Shown here: piece after piece, positions 42,959-51,531 of the stretch
How the letters are laid out: every line of letters begins with the position of its first letter
Position numbering within the stretch: position 1 is the first letter of the stretch
Origin: an uncultured Bacteroidales bacterium
Lineage (GTDB): Bacteria; Bacteroidota; Bacteroidia; Bacteroidales; WCHB1-69
Direction: 5' to 3'
Assembly: GCA_946407715.1 (NCBI GenBank)
Contig: CAMJPH010000002.1
Location: 1-64,000 of the forward strand
Length of the DNA stretch: 64,000 nucleotides
Translations under genes and position numbers: made by a program
The notes under the pieces: generated by a model
The model's input: the letters and a program-made list of their open reading frames with translations, nothing else
The model's database searches: none
What the model was told of the DNA's origin: nothing

Positions 42959-44164
42959 TCAGCCTTTTGCAAAATCTTTCAAATACGCAAATCCAGGTGT
43001 CAAAACACCGTCTTTCAGAATCATCGACCGATCAATCACATCCGAATGCTCACCCTTCAACAAAGGCTCAAACACATGTTTGGTCAACATCTCACCGAAA
43101 TAGGCGCTGGTATCCATAGCCAAGGCATTCGGGCAGGTGTCCACCGCCATCACAGAGATGCCATCGGGCGTGGAAAACGCAGGCACATCCTGTTCTGTTA
43201 TCGGGTTGTAGTCATAATACGGGTCATCGTGCGTGGCCGGACGTACTGTGGATTTGATGCTACCCTTGATATCACAGGTCACATCGCCAATCATGCGGAT
43301 CCGCATATCCTTGTCACGCAAATCGTCCTCACTCAAATAGACAGGAGCATCCGGTCCCCAGAAGTGGGCGCAAACCAACACATCGGATTTCCTTGCAAAT
43401 CGCATGAAATCACTTTTGTATTCCTTAGCATTATGGGTGAAATCAGTCCATGAGAAAGCTGCCCCGTCCTTGCGTTTCACCAAACGGTCCACATCAGCCA
43501 CACAATAGGACAAAGTGTCGATTGGCGTGTCGGAAAGATATTCCTCTTCCGTCATTTTTTTGGCGCCGATGTTTTCCAACACGTGCTGCGCTCCTTGCGA
43601 GACCCGGCCAGCCCCTGTCACCAGCAGCCTTACCTTGGGTAATTCAACAGCTTTTAAAGAGTCCAACAACTGGGTAAGTGTGAAACGTCGGTCAGGTTTG
43701 GGCAATTCATACAGCTTGTGTTTCAGACCGTAACCACGAAGCGTATAATAAACACCCACTACCCCAGCCCACCAGCCGAAGGCGCAGACACGGATTCCCT
43801 TGTCGTCCACCAAATACTCATAGTCACAGAAGGTTATATGTTTCTGCATGAAAGCTTGTAACAACGGACGGTTATATTCCTGCATTTTGGCGATATGGCC
43901 AAAGAAGAAATAGTGCTTGTCCGGAATCAGACTCTCAATCTTGGCCTCCTTGATGCCAAACAATATGTCACAGTCTTGCAAACTGTCAACCACCTTTACA
44001 CCCTCGGCACGGTATTCGTCATCCGAAAAGGCACGGATATCACTCGTTTGCACTACGATTTCATGTTGGGGAAATCTTTTGTTCAGCTCCGCAACCTGCT
44101 TGGGCGCGAGTGCCACACGGTTATCTACCGGGGTCTTGGTTTCTTTAATCAGGGCAATTTTCAT
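42959..44164 (-). CDS. Saccharopine dehydrogenase (Lys1-type) / alanine dehydrogenase family protein
   Basis: A 401-residue enzyme of the AlaDH/PNT fold. It matches the pattern of yeast Lys1: KETKTPVDNRVAL at the N-terminus, K72 in GIKEAK and H90 in FFGHIAK at the expected catalytic positions, and DDKGIRVCAFGWWAGVVG. The nucleotide-binding loop is VTGAGRVSQGAQ, followed by a DVTCDIKGS block. Lys1 makes or splits saccharopine with NAD; relatives make other opine-type amino acids. Its presence inside a polysaccharide locus full of ATP-grasp ligases suggests it may supply an unusual amino acid, but a housekeeping role is equally possible. Confidence 0.8.
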   Translation of the reverse strand: MKIALIKETKTPVDNRVALAPKQVAELNKRFPQHEIVVQTSDIRAFSDDEYRAEGVKVVDSLQDCDILFGIKEAKIESLIPDKHYFFFGHIAKMQEYNRPLLQAFMQKHITFCDYEYLVDDKGIRVCAFGWWAGVVGVYYTLRGYGLKHKLYELPKPDRRFTLTQLLDSLKAVELPKVRLLVTGAGRVSQGAQHVLENIGAKKMTEEEYLSDTPIDTLSYCVADVDRLVKRKDGAAFSWTDFTHNAKEYKSDFMRFARKSDVLVCAHFWGPDAPVYLSEDDLRDKDMRIRMIGDVTCDIKGSIKSTVRPATHDDPYYDYNPITEQDVPAFSTPDGISVMAVDTCPNALAMDTSAYFGEMLTKHVFEPLLKGEHSDVIDRSMILKDGVLTPGFAYLKDFAKG

Positions 44165-44171
44165 GTTTAAA

Positions 44172-45404
44172 TTATCGAATTTTATAATTTGTGTTCAATT
44201 TAAGATTTCCGTTATCACTACCGATCAAATACATTCCAATGATAGTTATGGTTAGCCACAGAGGTGTCGTCAGCATATTCCTCACCCAAAAAGCCAAAAA
44301 AACCATAATACAAAAGACAAGTGAGGCTTTTGAGAAGTTGTTAAAAAGCAAGACGACCAATAGTAATAAAACAAGCGCCAGTCCAACAATTCCGTGAAAA
44401 ACAATAAATTTCTTATAACCGGAGGCATGTGTTGTCCAGTCATAATCATCTTTGTGCAGCGTTTCACCAATACCGAAATACTTATTGGGGGTATTCATCA
44501 GCAGCGCATACTCAAATTCAAAATTATCCCCGGTTCGATTGTATCCCGATATTGTGTTATTCTCTTCGTCATATTCAAGTCTGGAGACAATCAACGTATG
44601 GACTGCGTTGTCCTCATGGGCGATGAAATACCATGTCACCCCCCCCAGAAGCAACAATGTCACCGCCAACCAAACCACTTTGTTTCCCCCCTCTTTATTG
44701 CGAGAAACAGAATTCACGACAAATGAAAGAAGTAACAACCCATAAGAAATCAACGAGAAAGAGAGGATGATTGCCACCAGCAGAATCATATTCTTGTAAC
44801 AGAACACCTTCTCGTTTCGCGTGTTGAGATGGAAAAGGAACACGCAAGGTGTCGCCAATTGGCCGGGCTCCAAGAAAATGCTCGAGAAACGATAATATAA
44901 ACGATTAAGGTGACTGGTCGTAAAGAAATAATAATCATTATAGACATGAAAATTATCTGCATGATAGATAGGTCCGGTATAGGGTAATGACACGCCTGCC
45001 AGAAACAAAACCCATCCAAATAAAGAAACGGTAAGAATGAAAACAAAACAGCTATTGATTGCTTTTAGCAGGTATTTCATTCTATCAATAGAAAGAACCG
45101 CCACCGAACTCATGGAAAAGAAAAGCATCAAATAAAAAACAAACTTGACTACAGTAAAACTACTTGTCAAAATGTTAGTGAGAATGTACACAAACCAAAT
45201 GAGCACAAACGACATCCTTCCTGTAGAAAAGCAACCGCCTTGTTTATATATTAAGATTACAGCAGAAATACAGGCCAACAAAAAAACCAATGGACGAGGA
45301 ACACTCATCAGCCATGACACATCCGCCGCTGTAAAGACCAACAAGCACATGCTGAAAGTATAAAATTTCGTCCAACTATCAGGAATCCAAACCTGCTGTT
45401 CCAT
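44172..45404 (-). CDS. Wzy-type polymerase or O-antigen ligase-like membrane protein, copy 2
   Basis: A 410-residue membrane protein with about eleven hydrophobic segments and one large hydrophilic loop (about 265-325, VHTLIVSRLEYDEENNTISGYNRTGDNFEFEY). This is the topology of O-antigen polymerases and ligases. FRFSSIFLEPGQLATPC (about 170-185) resembles a block common in Bacteroidota EPS polymerases. It lies 7 bases before the Lys1-like gene. It would polymerise the product of the second initiating transferase if two glycans are made. The exact function is not decided by sequence. Confidence 0.77.
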   Translation of the reverse strand: MEQQVWIPDSWTKFYTFSMCLLVFTAADVSWLMSVPRPLVFLLACISAVILIYKQGGCFSTGRMSFVLIWFVYILTNILTSSFTVVKFVFYLMLFFSMSSVAVLSIDRMKYLLKAINSCFVFILTVSLFGWVLFLAGVSLPYTGPIYHADNFHVYNDYYFFTTSHLNRLYYRFSSIFLEPGQLATPCVFLFHLNTRNEKVFCYKNMILLVAIILSFSLISYGLLLLSFVVNSVSRNKEGGNKVVWLAVTLLLLGGVTWYFIAHEDNAVHTLIVSRLEYDEENNTISGYNRTGDNFEFEYALLMNTPNKYFGIGETLHKDDYDWTTHASGYKKFIVFHGIVGLALVLLLLVVLLFNNFSKASLVFCIMVFLAFWVRNMLTTPLWLTITIIGMYLIGSDNGNLKLNTNYKIR

Positions 45405-45454
45405 TTCTCGCTCTTTGAGATATCAGTGCATCAAATTGACTGGGAAAACAGCTT

Positions 45455-46513
45455 TTAGCACGAATAATGAACAAGATCTGACACAAGCACATCTTTGCTT
45501 GGTTCGAAATACATCGCCCCCCAAGCGAGTCCTGTGCCGAAGCCACAGGCCACCACCTTCTTCCCTCCAATGTCGTTCTTCAACTTGTTGACAATCATCA
45601 ACGGGATAGTTGTCGAAGAGGTATTCCCAAAATCTGCAATATTGTACGGACAATGTTCATCATCCACCCTCATCCGCTTCTGTATAAGTTTGTTAATCAT
45701 CTGATTTGCCTGGTGGATGAGGAAATAGTTTATGTTTTCCTTCGGAATCTCGTAATGTTCCAACAGACCTTTAATGCACTTCGGGGCAGTGTGCATGGCA
45801 AACGACAGAATGTCTTCCCCTTCCATATTAGCATTCAGGCGATTACGGAGTATTCCGTCTTTGCACAACTGATACTCGAACGAAGCGGGTGTAACAGGAT
45901 TACGGTATCCGCCGTCAGGAACGATGAGCGACTTGAAGTTACTGCCGTCGGAGTGCATGCTGAACAGCAGTGGTTTGGCACCTTCTTTGTACTCCAACAA
46001 GGTGGCCGTACCTGCGTCTCCCGCTAACAGATTCACGCGGTCATGGGGCGACTTGGCCTTGGTTGAGGTCTCCCCCACCAACAACAGCCCTTTCTTGATA
46101 CGTCCTGCACTCAACATGGAGGACATCACTGAAAGGCCATAAATCCAGCCCGGACAACTCATCGTGATGTCAAAACTCAAACAGTTTTGAGAAAGACCGA
46201 GACGATTTTGAAGAATACATGCTGTCGCAGGGAAAATATAGTCTGGTGTCTGGGTTACCATAATGAGACATTCTATCTCCTCTTTATTCCATCCTGCCTC
46301 TGCAATCAGCTTTTCTGCTGCACAAAGGCACAAATCTGAAGAGCAAATGCCCTCTTCGGCGATGTAACGGCGTTCAACCCCTGTTGTTTCAATATACCGT
46401 CTGAGTTCCTCCTTGTCTTCTATCAAGTCGGAATCCTTGTTTTCCACCATTTTGGGAGGCACACACGCGGCAATGCCTGCAATATTCACATTCTCAATCC
46501 TTAAAAAAGCCAT
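45455..46513 (-). CDS. 3-oxoacyl-ACP synthase III family enzyme (acyl module B)
   Basis: A 352-residue FabH-like ketosynthase. ATG 46511-46513 (MAFLRIENVNIAG) is chosen; the frame stays open 30 codons further, but those are A/T-rich leader sequence. The triad is intact: C120 in TMSCPGWIYG, H267 in FLIHQANQ and N297 in DFGNTSSTT. It is most similar to the enzyme at 18849-19886, with shared TGxxERRY, PDYIxPATACILQ and VPDGGxRN blocks. Upstream by 31 bases is the ligase gene of the same module. Likely role: condensation of an activated starter acid with malonyl-ACP. Confidence 0.88.
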   Translation of the reverse strand: MAFLRIENVNIAGIAACVPPKMVENKDSDLIEDKEELRRYIETTGVERRYIAEEGICSSDLCLCAAEKLIAEAGWNKEEIECLIMVTQTPDYIFPATACILQNRLGLSQNCLSFDITMSCPGWIYGLSVMSSMLSAGRIKKGLLLVGETSTKAKSPHDRVNLLAGDAGTATLLEYKEGAKPLLFSMHSDGSNFKSLIVPDGGYRNPVTPASFEYQLCKDGILRNRLNANMEGEDILSFAMHTAPKCIKGLLEHYEIPKENINYFLIHQANQMINKLIQKRMRVDDEHCPYNIADFGNTSSTTIPLMIVNKLKNDIGGKKVVACGFGTGLAWGAMYFEPSKDVLVSDLVHYSC

Positions 46514-46544
46514 CTTATAATTGAAAATTAAAAATCGAAAAATA

Positions 46545-47942
46545 TCATTCAGTAAGCGCTCTATAGTTTGTTTTTCCTGACTCAAACCTCGGTATCGCTT
46601 CAATGGACTTTACAGCAAAAGATTTGGCAATCAGGCCTGTTTTTTCGGCCATCAACTGTTTCACCTCTTCCTGCAAACCATCTTTCGTGATATAGATTCT
46701 CATTTGGTTATCGTCTCCTGTACAGGCACACTCAATGCCGAAATGCTCCGATATGATTCGCTCGCATTGGTCGAGGCTGACACGCAGGCCGAAAAGTTTC
46801 AGGAAGCGTTTCAAACGGCCCACGATGTAGAAACAGCCGTCCTCGTCCATTTTAGCGATGTCGCCGGTGTGGTACACGCCGCAGAACTCATCACCTTTGG
46901 TCAAATCCTCAACACTCTCGGCATAGCCCATCGTGACATTCGGCCCTTCGTAAATAAGTTCGCCCTCTTTGTCTGGTTCTTGTATTTTATTGCCATTATC
47001 GTCAATCAAATACAAGTTTCCTTCTGGAATGGCTTTTCCTATACTTCCGCATTTTTGAACTGCCTTTTCCGGAGGAAGGAATGCCAATCGGGCCGTTGTT
47101 TCTGTTGTCCCAAAAGTGGCGAAGAAGCGCTTGCCCTTCTCTTCGGCGTAGTTGGCAAAAGCAGCGAACAACGTATCAGACAGTTTGCCGCCACCTTCCG
47201 CCATTGTTGTGAGACAAGGCAAATCCATCCTGAAAAAGCGCAGACGGTTCAAGATCTCATAGCTAAAGGGCACACCTGTGAAATTGGTACCCTTCTGCTC
47301 TTTGATAAACTGCCAGTACCTGGGATTCATCAGGTTGGCTGCCACCAACAAAACGGTCGCGCCCGCATGAAGATGGCTGCAAATCACATTGAGGCCCATG
47401 GTGTATTGCATGGGCAAGTCTATAATGCCGCGTTCTTCAGGCGTCCATCCGAACGCTTTCGCGACATTTTTGGCATTGCTTTCAACATTTCCGTACTTGT
47501 GCCGCACCAACTTAGGGCTTCCCGTGGTTCCGGAGGTCGTCATCAGCAACGACAGGTCGGAGTGCATTTCAGGAGCTTTATTTCCTGTCTTACAAAGGAC
47601 ATAGTCCTTATACTGCAGAACAGTCTCAAAGCAAAAATCCGCGCATTTTCCTTCAGGCATCCAAAAATAGGACGGGTGGTAGGTCTCGCACAGATTGTCA
47701 AGCATCCCGCGATCAATGGCAGCGTTAATCAACAAGCAGACATCCTTGTTGTCGTATAATGCCAAAAGACCTGCCAAAGAGCCAACTTTGTTCTCACAGA
47801 GGCAGAACACCAGTTCACGCTTTGGCAAAGCGGCGGTGATATTCCCGCAGAAACCGACCAACTCGCCGTATGTCAGTTGGCCGCCAGCGTCGTCAACAGC
47901 CGCGAGAGCCGAAAATGGCTTTTGATCAATGTCGAAAAGCAT
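46545..47942 (-). CDS. Adenylate-forming acyl ligase (AMP-binding)
   Basis: A 465-residue member of the ANL superfamily starting at ATG 47940-47942 (a TTG at 47945 is an alternative). The P-loop is TSGTTGSPK (136-144); later motifs are FGTTET, YHTGDIAKMDEDGCFYIVGRLKR and, near the end, the catalytic lysine in ESGKTNYRAL. All steps, adenylation then thioester formation, look possible. Its start shares one base with the stop of an ACP gene, so loading a free acid directly onto that ACP is a reasonable inference. The acid is unknown. It could supply the starter for the ketosynthase next door. Confidence 0.87.
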   Translation of the reverse strand: MLFDIDQKPFSALAAVDDAGGQLTYGELVGFCGNITAALPKRELVFCLCENKVGSLAGLLALYDNKDVCLLINAAIDRGMLDNLCETYHPSYFWMPEGKCADFCFETVLQYKDYVLCKTGNKAPEMHSDLSLLMTTSGTTGSPKLVRHKYGNVESNAKNVAKAFGWTPEERGIIDLPMQYTMGLNVICSHLHAGATVLLVAANLMNPRYWQFIKEQKGTNFTGVPFSYEILNRLRFFRMDLPCLTTMAEGGGKLSDTLFAAFANYAEEKGKRFFATFGTTETTARLAFLPPEKAVQKCGSIGKAIPEGNLYLIDDNGNKIQEPDKEGELIYEGPNVTMGYAESVEDLTKGDEFCGVYHTGDIAKMDEDGCFYIVGRLKRFLKLFGLRVSLDQCERIISEHFGIECACTGDDNQMRIYITKDGLQEEVKQLMAEKTGLIAKSFAVKSIEAIPRFESGKTNYRALTE

Positions 47943-48178
47943 CAAAGTTCGATATTGTGGTTCTTCAAAATGTCAATTCCAGCCAAATAGGAGTTAAAGG
48001 CCATAACCTCGTCAGGCTCAAACTCGAAGCCGAAAGCATCCTCTATAACAGCTATCAAGCTCATCTGGCCGATAGAATCCCACTTATCGACACTGTCCAT
48101 AGTGGCGTTTTCCACTTCCTCAAGCGAAATCTCAAGTCCTTCAACGAAGGCGTTCTTGTATTTTTCAATGTTTGTCAT
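47942..48178 (-). CDS. Acyl carrier protein (acyl module B)
   Basis: A 78-residue acyl carrier protein-like sequence with a canonical DSI attachment site, S35 in KWDSIGQMSLIAVIEDAF. It thus differs from the two ACPs of module A, which lack the Asp. The stop overlaps the ligase start by one base and its start is 9 bases from the end of the transketolase-like subunit. It probably carries the acid activated by the ligase. Confidence 0.87.
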   Translation of the reverse strand: MTNIEKYKNAFVEGLEISLEEVENATMDSVDKWDSIGQMSLIAVIEDAFGFEFEPDEVMAFNSYLAGIDILKNHNIEL

Positions 48179-48187
48179 ATCTGTATT

Positions 48188-49162
48188 TTATTTGTTCATT
48201 TCGTTTTTTATTCTTTCGGCAATTTGCGGCGCTGTCAGTCCATGCTGTTCCCAGCAATAGCGCAAGTCGCCCAACTTGCAGAAGAAATCGTTTACTCCTA
48301 TTCTGACAAGACGAGGAGTACCGGTCTTGTCAGACAAGTATTCAGCTATGGCACCGCCCAAACCGCCAATAATACTATGTTCCTCAACCGAAACAATCAA
48401 TTTGGATGATTTTATCGCCTTGTCTATGCAATCCGTATCCAAAGGTTTTATGGTGTGCATGTCCACCACATTGCAATGGATTCCTTCTGCTGCCAAAAGT
48501 TCGACTGCATCAAGAGCTTCACGCACCATCATACCTGTTGCAATGACGGAGACATCCTCTCCCTCACGCAACACATTGGCCTTGCCAACTTGAAATTCAA
48601 AATCCTTGTCATAGACGATAGGACAATTCAACAAGCCCGAAAGCCGCACATAGACAGGTCCTTTCACATCATGAGCCGCGATGACGCACTTGATAGCTTC
48701 AAGGCTGTCAGCGGCAGAGAGTATGGTTATGTTCGGCAACGCTCTTGTGAAGGCAATGTCTTCTGTAGCCCAATGCGAGATTGAGAGCGTCTCCATAGCG
48801 AAGCCTGCCGAGTTACCGACCAGTTTCACATTAAAGTTGTGATACGCAAGATTGTGGCGCACAAATTCCAACGCCCGAGTCACAACAAATTCCGCGTAAG
48901 TACACGCATATACGGCGCGGCCATCCTCCGAGGAAAGTCCCGCCGCAATTCCAACCATGCTCTGCTCGGAAATGCCTGCGTTGATGACCCTGTCGGGATA
49001 GTTGGTGTTGAAACGGTCAAGGCTGGCAATGGCGACACTGTCGGCCACAACAACCCTCATGTCCGGGTCTCTTTTGGCCAGTTCCATCATTCCGATGCCA
49101 GCCGCTGCCCCTTTTTGCCCTAATTTGGCGTATGCTTTAATCAATGCGGGATTAATGGCCAT
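48188..49162 (-). CDS. Transketolase-like C-terminal subunit
   Basis: A 324-residue protein corresponding to the pyrimidine-binding and C-terminal domains of transketolase. It has ERxNTNYPDRVINAGISEQSMVGIAAGLS-like residues near the start (in MVGIAAGLSSEDGRAV), then ISHWATEDIAFTRALPNITIL, and a C-terminal transketolase domain with IVSVEEHSIIGGLGGAIAEYL. The catalytic glutamate for thiamine diphosphate should be in GISEQSM. It forms one enzyme with the next gene. Split transketolases with such ACP and ligase neighbours occur in glycan loci; the ketol transferred here is unknown. Confidence 0.87.
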   Translation of the reverse strand: MAINPALIKAYAKLGQKGAAAGIGMMELAKRDPDMRVVVADSVAIASLDRFNTNYPDRVINAGISEQSMVGIAAGLSSEDGRAVYACTYAEFVVTRALEFVRHNLAYHNFNVKLVGNSAGFAMETLSISHWATEDIAFTRALPNITILSAADSLEAIKCVIAAHDVKGPVYVRLSGLLNCPIVYDKDFEFQVGKANVLREGEDVSVIATGMMVREALDAVELLAAEGIHCNVVDMHTIKPLDTDCIDKAIKSSKLIVSVEEHSIIGGLGGAIAEYLSDKTGTPRLVRIGVNDFFCKLGDLRYCWEQHGLTAPQIAERIKNEMNK

Positions 49163-49165
49163 ATT

Positions 49166-49993
49166 TTATCCTTTCTGTATTTCTTCCACGGCTTGACGGT
49201 ACTGGTTCTCATTCAGTACCGACTGATGCCATGACTTGTTATTCTCAATAAAAGAAACGCCCTTGCCCTTGACAGTTTTGGCGATTATAGCGTATGGTTT
49301 GCCTTGAGGCTTGTGCGACAAGGCCTCTACAAGTTGATGTATGTCATGACCGTCAACAGTCACCGACTCCCAACCGAACGCCTCCATTTTCTTCTGCATG
49401 TCAAGCTGAGCCATCAGTTCCTCGGTGTTACCGTCAACTGACATGTAATTACGGTCGATGATGACGGTCAGGTTGTCAAGTTTGTAATGCGCCGCCGAGA
49501 TAAATGACTCCCATACGGAGCCTTCTTCACACTCGGCATCACCCAACAAGCAATAGATATGGTATTTCTGCTGTGTCTGTTTGGAAATAATAGCCTTTCC
49601 GACCACAAACGACATTTCCATACCCAAGCTCATCGAACCGTATTCGTTGCCGATTTCCCTGTTAAGCTGATGTCCGACCAAAAAGCCGTCATTTTCCTCA
49701 AAGGAGTTCAGCACCTCAATGGGATAAAACCCCATTTCCGCCCTGGCGGGGAACTCTGCCAAACGAGCATGTTCCTTTCCTGCAATGAAACGATCCCTAT
49801 CGTTCCACAACGGGTTGTCAAGGTCAAAATTCAATATTGTTCCATAAAGAACAGCATATATTTCGATGCACGAGAGGCTGCCGCTGACATGGGCGCCCCT
49901 GCTGCCGGCTGCGAGGGCCATGTCCATGGCATGAAGCCGCATCCGTTTGCACATCGCTTTGATTTCCTCTTCTGTGAGTCTTTTTCTGTTCAT
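49166..49993 (-). CDS. Transketolase-like N-terminal subunit
   Basis: A 275-residue protein equal to the thiamine-diphosphate-binding N-terminal domain of transketolase. ATG 49991-49993 is chosen over an upstream TTG. The cofactor motif runs from GDAE (151-154) to N182 in VIIDRN, and GSRGAHVSGSLSCIE (about 30-44) is the substrate-side loop. It pairs with the C-terminal subunit 3 bases downstream. It begins at the last base of the SDR stop codon. A two-carbon ketol transfer to a sugar or an acyl acceptor, making a branched or longer chain, is possible but unproven. Confidence 0.87.
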   Translation of the reverse strand: MNRKRLTEEEIKAMCKRMRLHAMDMALAAGSRGAHVSGSLSCIEIYAVLYGTILNFDLDNPLWNDRDRFIAGKEHARLAEFPARAEMGFYPIEVLNSFEENDGFLVGHQLNREIGNEYGSMSLGMEMSFVVGKAIISKQTQQKYHIYCLLGDAECEEGSVWESFISAAHYKLDNLTVIIDRNYMSVDGNTEELMAQLDMQKKMEAFGWESVTVDGHDIHQLVEALSHKPQGKPYAIIAKTVKGKGVSFIENNKSWHQSVLNENQYRQAVEEIQKG

Positions 49994-50718
49994 CAACGAC
50001 CTCCGTCAACTTTTATGATTTCTCCGTTAATATAAGATGCCTGTTCAGAAGCCAAAAACAACGCCACCTGCGCTATTTCCGCCTTCTTCCCAAGCCTTCT
50101 CAATGCTGATTCAGATGCTAGTTTGGTGAGCATTTCATCACTATACTGGTGTATCATCTCCGTTTCAACTGGGCCTGGAGCTATAGCATTCACTCTGATG
50201 CCCATTGGTCCCAGCTCTTTGGCCAAACACTTGGTCATCATCATCACGGCTGCTTTGCTGCTGCCGTAGGCTATTTTTCCTGGTTGGGGCTCTATTCCTG
50301 CAATAGATCCCATATTAACGATAACGCCTTTTCTCTGACGCGCCATCTTTTTCGAGACCTTTTGTATGATTTGCAGCATAGCGAAATAGTTCACATCGAA
50401 CAGTTTCCGTATGTCGTCGATTTTCGACATATTCAGCAAACCCACTGTGGATATTCCCGCGTTGTTTATCAAGACATCCACTGTTTCATTCTCATCCAAA
50501 ATCTGCTTGATGCCACTGTTTACGCTTTCCGTGTCGCTCATCTCAAAATAAACGGGCTTCACCCACACCCCGTTGGAAGACGCCGTTTCGTTCAGCCACG
50601 CTTCATGTTCCGGTGTTGACTTTCTCGCACATGCCCAAATGTTATAGTCTGCTGCAGCAAAAGTTTCCACCATCGCCTTGCCGATACCTCTGTTGCTTCC
50701 TGTAATGATTGCGTTCAT
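49993..50718 (-). CDS. SDR oxidoreductase (acyl module B, first)
   Basis: A 241-residue classical short-chain dehydrogenase. ATG 50716-50718 is preferred to an upstream TTG. Motifs: TGSNRGIG at 6-13, NNAG at 85-88, S138 in NMGSIAG, and Y151/K155 in YGSSKAA. It is complete and FabG-like, ending INGEIIKVDGGR. It differs clearly from its neighbour, so the two probably reduce different intermediates, for example a 3-oxoacyl-ACP and a product of the transketolase. Confidence 0.82.
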   Translation of the reverse strand: MNAIITGSNRGIGKAMVETFAAADYNIWACARKSTPEHEAWLNETASSNGVWVKPVYFEMSDTESVNSGIKQILDENETVDVLINNAGISTVGLLNMSKIDDIRKLFDVNYFAMLQIIQKVSKKMARQRKGVIVNMGSIAGIEPQPGKIAYGSSKAAVMMMTKCLAKELGPMGIRVNAIAPGPVETEMIHQYSDEMLTKLASESALRRLGKKAEIAQVALFLASEQASYINGEIIKVDGGR

Positions 50719-50720
50719 GA

Positions 50721-51479
50721 CTAACAAGTTAGGGTTTTCCCTCCGTCAATAACCAAAGCATGACCCGTGATGTATGAAGAAGCATCAGACAGCAGGAATA
50801 CAATTGCATTGGCAATTTCTTCCGGTTCCGCATAGCGTTTGAGCGGGTATGACTGGATGTCTTTTGCGACCTCCTCCTCCGAATACACAGCATTTTTCAC
50901 TATGTTGGTGTTCACACGGCTCGGGTTCACACTGTTGACACGGATATTCCGTGTCGCGAACTCCAAGGCGGCGTTCCTCATGAACGCATCCAAGGCATTT
51001 TTCGAGACGGCATACATCACACCGCCCATCGAGACCATTTTCACTCCACTGATGGATTCCGTGAAGACAATAGAGCCTCCCTTGTTCACCTTCTTTTTCT
51101 TATAGAGTTTTTGGGTCAGATACATCGGAGCAAATGCGTTGATGCTCACTATACGGTTCATATCCTCATCGTTCAAAAATTGTATCGGGAGGACCTTGGA
51201 AATGCCGGCATTGCACACCAGACCGTCTATCGTTGGCAGCGCTTTCACAAGCTCATCCAAAGCATTATCGTTGGTCAGGTCGGCGACAAACATCTGATGC
51301 CCATTCGGTGTTTCCACATTCAACATATCCAACGTTTCCGTCAACGTTGCCTCGTTGATGTCAGTCACCATGAGCGACGCACCCATTTTTGCACAAGCAA
51401 CAGCTGTTGCTCTACCAATCCCTCCACCTGCGCCGGTGACAAGGATGACTTTTCCGTCTAATGAAAATGGATTATACAT
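50721..51479 (-). CDS. SDR oxidoreductase (acyl module B, second)
   Basis: A 252-residue classical SDR with TGAGGGIG at 15-22, CNAG at 89-92 (first Asn replaced by Cys), S142 in FTESISG and Y156/K160 in YAVSKNA. It is the sister of the SDR at 18085-18846 in module A: both keep a TQKL-x-KKKK stretch, GGSIVFT and a long C-terminal INDGG-like ending (VIDGG). Likely a 3-oxoacyl-ACP reductase acting after the ketosynthase of this module. Confidence 0.82.
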   Translation of the reverse strand: MYNPFSLDGKVILVTGAGGGIGRATAVACAKMGASLMVTDINEATLTETLDMLNVETPNGHQMFVADLTNDNALDELVKALPTIDGLVCNAGISKVLPIQFLNDEDMNRIVSINAFAPMYLTQKLYKKKKVNKGGSIVFTESISGVKMVSMGGVMYAVSKNALDAFMRNAALEFATRNIRVNSVNPSRVNTNIVKNAVYSEEEVAKDIQSYPLKRYAEPEEIANAIVFLLSDASSYITGHALVIDGGKTLTC

Positions 51480-51531
51480 TTTGGAACTCTTTAGATTGAC
51501 TGTTATTACACTTTATCAATAAATTTCTATT

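Noticed and set aside
46704..47759. 351-residue plus-strand open frame opposite the AMP-binding ligase
   Set aside because: The ligase has all its motifs; the opposite frame is a shadow.
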